DNA from: Burkholderiales bacterium
Lineage (GTDB): Bacteria; Pseudomonadota; Gammaproteobacteria; Burkholderiales; SG8-41
Reading direction: 5' to 3'
Assembly (NCBI GenBank): GCA_019746155.1
Contig: JAIESJ010000052.1
Location: forward strand, 1 to 6,842
Length of the DNA: 6,842 nucleotides
Shown here: in pieces, positions 5,603-6,842 of the stretch
Layout: each line of letters starts with the position of its first letter
How positions within the stretch are numbered: the first letter of the stretch is position 1
Translations under genes and position numbers: made by a program
The notes under the pieces: generated by a model
What the model was told of the DNA's origin: nothing
The model's database searches: none
The model's input: only the letters and a program-made list of their open reading frames with translations

Positions 5603-5932
5603 ATGGAAAATCTCACGACGCAACAGCTCGCCGAGCTTCTGGTCGGCATCGCCCGCGCGCAGCAGGCGGTCATCGATGCCGTGGAAAGCGCCCGGCCGGG
5701 CTTCAGGATGACGCATCTGTCGCCGGTGCTGCAGAGTGCGGCGAAGCTGCGCAATACCAGCCACGTGGCGACGCTGGCCGATCTGCCGGCCCGCGTGCTG
5801 CTGCAATGCCAGGGGCGCGTTGGCCCCGATATCGCGCAGCTTGCGCGCGATATCGAGCAGATGCTCTCGGCGCTGCGGCCGGCGGCTGCCGGAGCCACTG
5901 CCTCCGGTTCCGGCTCGCTCGATATGACCTGA
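5603..5932 (+). CDS. Conserved-looking small protein of unknown function
   Basis: 109 residues, not recognised. GGAG lies seven bases before the ATG at 5603, and the frame shows normal third-position GC bias, so it looks like a real gene. Predicted features by eye: a largely helical N-terminal half (Q-Q-L-A-E-L-L-V-G-I-A-R-A-Q-Q, then V-I-D-A-V-E), a mid segment ending A-D-L-P-A-R-V, a second amphipathic helix (V-G-P-D-I-A-Q-L-A-R-D-I-E-Q-M-L-S-A-L), and a low-complexity A/G/S tail. It has no signal peptide, membrane span, cysteine pair or enzyme motif beyond a lone cysteine. It sits between the 51-base repeat and the mirrored 14-base array and converges on moeB. A helical adaptor or structural protein is conceivable, but no function can be assigned. 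The 88 bases before it (5515-5602) show no clear promoter. Confidence 0.75.
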   Translation: MENLTTQQLAELLVGIARAQQAVIDAVESARPGFRMTHLSPVLQSAAKLRNTSHVATLADLPARVLLQCQGRVGPDIAQLARDIEQMLSALRPAAAGATASGSGSLDMT

Positions 5933-5945
5933 AACGGGACAGCCC

Positions 5946-6009
5946 GTCTAAGGTTACAAGTCTAAAGTTGCTTCAAAACTTTAGACCTTAAACTTTAGAC
6001 GTTAAACTT
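5946..6009. repeat. Mirrored array of 14-base units forming one long hairpin
   Basis: Two units begin GTCTAARGTT at 5946 and 5960 (14-base period). After a 7-base centre (5970-5976), two units begin AACTTTAGAC at 5977 and 5991 (again a 14-base period), with a partial AACTT at 6005. The inner arms pair perfectly over 10 bases. The outer arms pair with one G-T wobble, and a small internal bulge lies between them. The block is AT-rich, unlike its surroundings, and lies where the 109-residue gene and moeB converge; the moeB stop codon is inside it. It may act as a two-way transcription stop, although no T-run follows. Confidence 0.85.
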
Positions 6010-6764
6010 CCGGCGGCCGATGGCCCGCACACCGGGCACGCGGGGTCTTTCCGCAGCCTGATGGTGCGGATCTGCATCGTCAGCGCATCGATCAGCAGCA
6101 GCCGTCCCGCCAGCGATTCCCCGGCGCCGGCCACCAGCTTCAGCGCTTCCGCTGCCTGGAGGGAGCCGATGATGCCCACCAGCGGCGCGAATACCCCCAT
6201 CACCGCGCAGCGCACGTCCTCGTTCTCGCCGTGCTCGGGAAACAGGCAGTGGTAGCACGGGGACTCCCGGCTGCGCATGTCGAACACCGCGAGCTGCCCG
6301 TCGAAGCGCACGCCGGCGCCCGACACCAGCGGCTTGCGCAGCCTGACGCAGGCGCGGTTGACGGCGTGGCGGGTGGCGAAGTTGTCGCTGCCGTCGAGCA
6401 CTACGTCGGCCTCCGCCGCCAGCGCTTCCAGCCGCTCGCCTTTGACCCGCTCGGCCAGCGCGACGACGGTGATTTCGGGATTGATCGCCGCGAGCGTCGC
6501 CTGGGCGGACTCGACTTTCTTTTTGCCGATGGATTCGGTGCGATGCACGATCTGGCGCTGCAGATTGGTGAGATCGACCTCGTCATCGTCGCAGATCGTG
6601 ATGCGGCCCATTCCTGCCGACGCAAGATAGAGCGCGATGGGCGACCCCAGCCCCCCCGCGCCGATGATGAGGGCATGCGAATTCAGGAATTTTTCCTGGC
6701 CTTCGATGCCGATTTGCGGCAGCAGGATGTGGCGGCTGTAGCGCAATAGCTGGTCGTCGTTCAT
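5988..6764 (-). CDS. moeB: MoeB/ThiF-type adenylyltransferase (E1-like)
   Basis: A 258-residue cytosolic enzyme that adenylates the C-terminal Gly-Gly of a ubiquitin-like sulfur carrier (MoaD for molybdopterin, or ThiS for thiazole). The Rossmann loop G35-A-G-G-L-G40 is present, with D59, R70, K83 and D127 at the positions expected for the ATP-binding residues. C186 lies before the M-G-V-F-A-P-L-V-G-I-I-G segment. A complete structural zinc site is formed by C170-X2-C173 and C243-X2-C246. The N-terminus M-N-D-D-Q-L-L-R-Y-S-R-H-I-L-L-P-Q is typical of MoeB, so the start is placed at 6764. A reading from 6833 would merely translate the 51-base repeat. No Shine-Dalgarno is visible. No rhodanese domain is attached and no moaD, thiS or moeA lies nearby, so the partner cannot be told. 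The last residues, S-L-T-S-K-V, come from the 14-base repeat array. Confidence 0.92.
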   Translation of the reverse strand: MNDDQLLRYSRHILLPQIGIEGQEKFLNSHALIIGAGGLGSPIALYLASAGMGRITICDDDEVDLTNLQRQIVHRTESIGKKKVESAQATLAAINPEITVVALAERVKGERLEALAAEADVVLDGSDNFATRHAVNRACVRLRKPLVSGAGVRFDGQLAVFDMRSRESPCYHCLFPEHGENEDVRCAVMGVFAPLVGIIGSLQAAEALKLVAGAGESLAGRLLLIDALTMQIRTIRLRKDPACPVCGPSAAGSLTSKV

Positions 6765-6785
6765 AAGCGTGAGGAGTGGGGGATG

Positions 6786-6836
6786 AGGAGTTTGTCGGAC
6801 TTGGGTTCGACCAACTCCTGAAATGAAAAGCACTAA
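6786..6836. repeat. 51-base repeat, second identical copy
   Basis: Identical to 5464-5514 at all 51 positions and in the same orientation, so the two copies bracket the 109-residue gene and moeB. It lies 21 bases upstream of the moeB start and would be in its leader or promoter region; no clear promoter is visible on the minus strand between it and moeB. Confidence 0.95.
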
Positions 6837-6842
6837 TTTTAC

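Noticed and set aside
5398..5898. 166-codon open frame on the minus strand across the 51-base repeat
   Set aside because: It is antisense to slmA and the 109-residue gene. It shares a peptide with the upstream reading of moeB only because both cross the same repeat.
6765..6833. Extended N-terminus for moeB starting in the 51-base repeat
   Set aside because: The extra 23 residues are a translation of the repeat and have no counterpart in MoeB proteins; the start at 6764 gives the typical N-terminus.
5464..6836. CRISPR array
   Set aside because: Only two identical repeats exist, 1.3 kb apart with genes between them; there are no regular spacers and no cas genes.
5464..6836. Composite transposon or insertion sequence
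   Set aside because: There is no transposase, the repeats are direct rather than terminal inverted, and no target-site duplication is visible at the edges.

Overview
The window reads as chromosomal DNA of a GC-rich betaproteobacterium. The Nitrosomonadales/Rhodocyclales neighbourhood fits best by protein flavour, but the exact lineage is inference. Two pieces point this way: the set argB, pyrimidine 5'-nucleotidase-type HAD protein and slmA in one direction, and an ECF sigma factor with a tiny zinc-type anti-sigma partner of the kind known from Neisseria and relatives. There is no phage, transposase, CRISPR array, tRNA or rRNA in it.

Layout. 1-1030 (minus) is a D-Ala-D-Ala carboxypeptidase (PBP5/6 type) whose C-terminus runs off the left edge. 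It is divergent from 1138-1620 (plus), a periplasmic PCuAC copper chaperone. That gene converges on a two-gene minus-strand operon, 2424-1822 (ECF sigma factor) and 1825-1628 (65-residue anti-sigma factor), whose start and stop codons overlap by four bases. Divergent from the sigma factor is 2583-3008 (plus), a class A-type Hsp20 small heat-shock protein. It has a very good sigma-32-like promoter and two back-to-back palindromes in its leader. Next come argB (3173-4060), a HAD nucleotidase (4225-4869) and slmA (4878-5465), all plus. A 109-residue protein of unknown function (5603-5932, plus) then converges on a MoeB/ThiF-type adenylyltransferase (6764-5988, minus).

How the genes relate. Cell-envelope upkeep (carboxypeptidase), periplasmic metal handling (PCuAC), a stress-type sigma/anti-sigma switch and a chaperone sit side by side. 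Only the sigma/anti-sigma pair is clearly a functional unit. The argB-HAD-slmA run is best read as housekeeping: arginine synthesis, nucleotide clean-up and nucleoid occlusion.

The most unusual content is non-coding. A 34-base hairpin element occurs three times: once upstream of argB, and twice as part of identical 51-base direct repeats that bracket the unknown gene plus moeB. A second, unrelated element at 5946-6009 is a mirrored array of 14-base units that folds into one long hairpin and supplies the last codons of moeB. An 18-base perfect palindrome sits on the convergent ends of the PCuAC and anti-sigma genes. I found no complete novel multi-gene system; the best candidates for new biology are the repeat families and the regulation of the sigma/hsp20 divergent pair.
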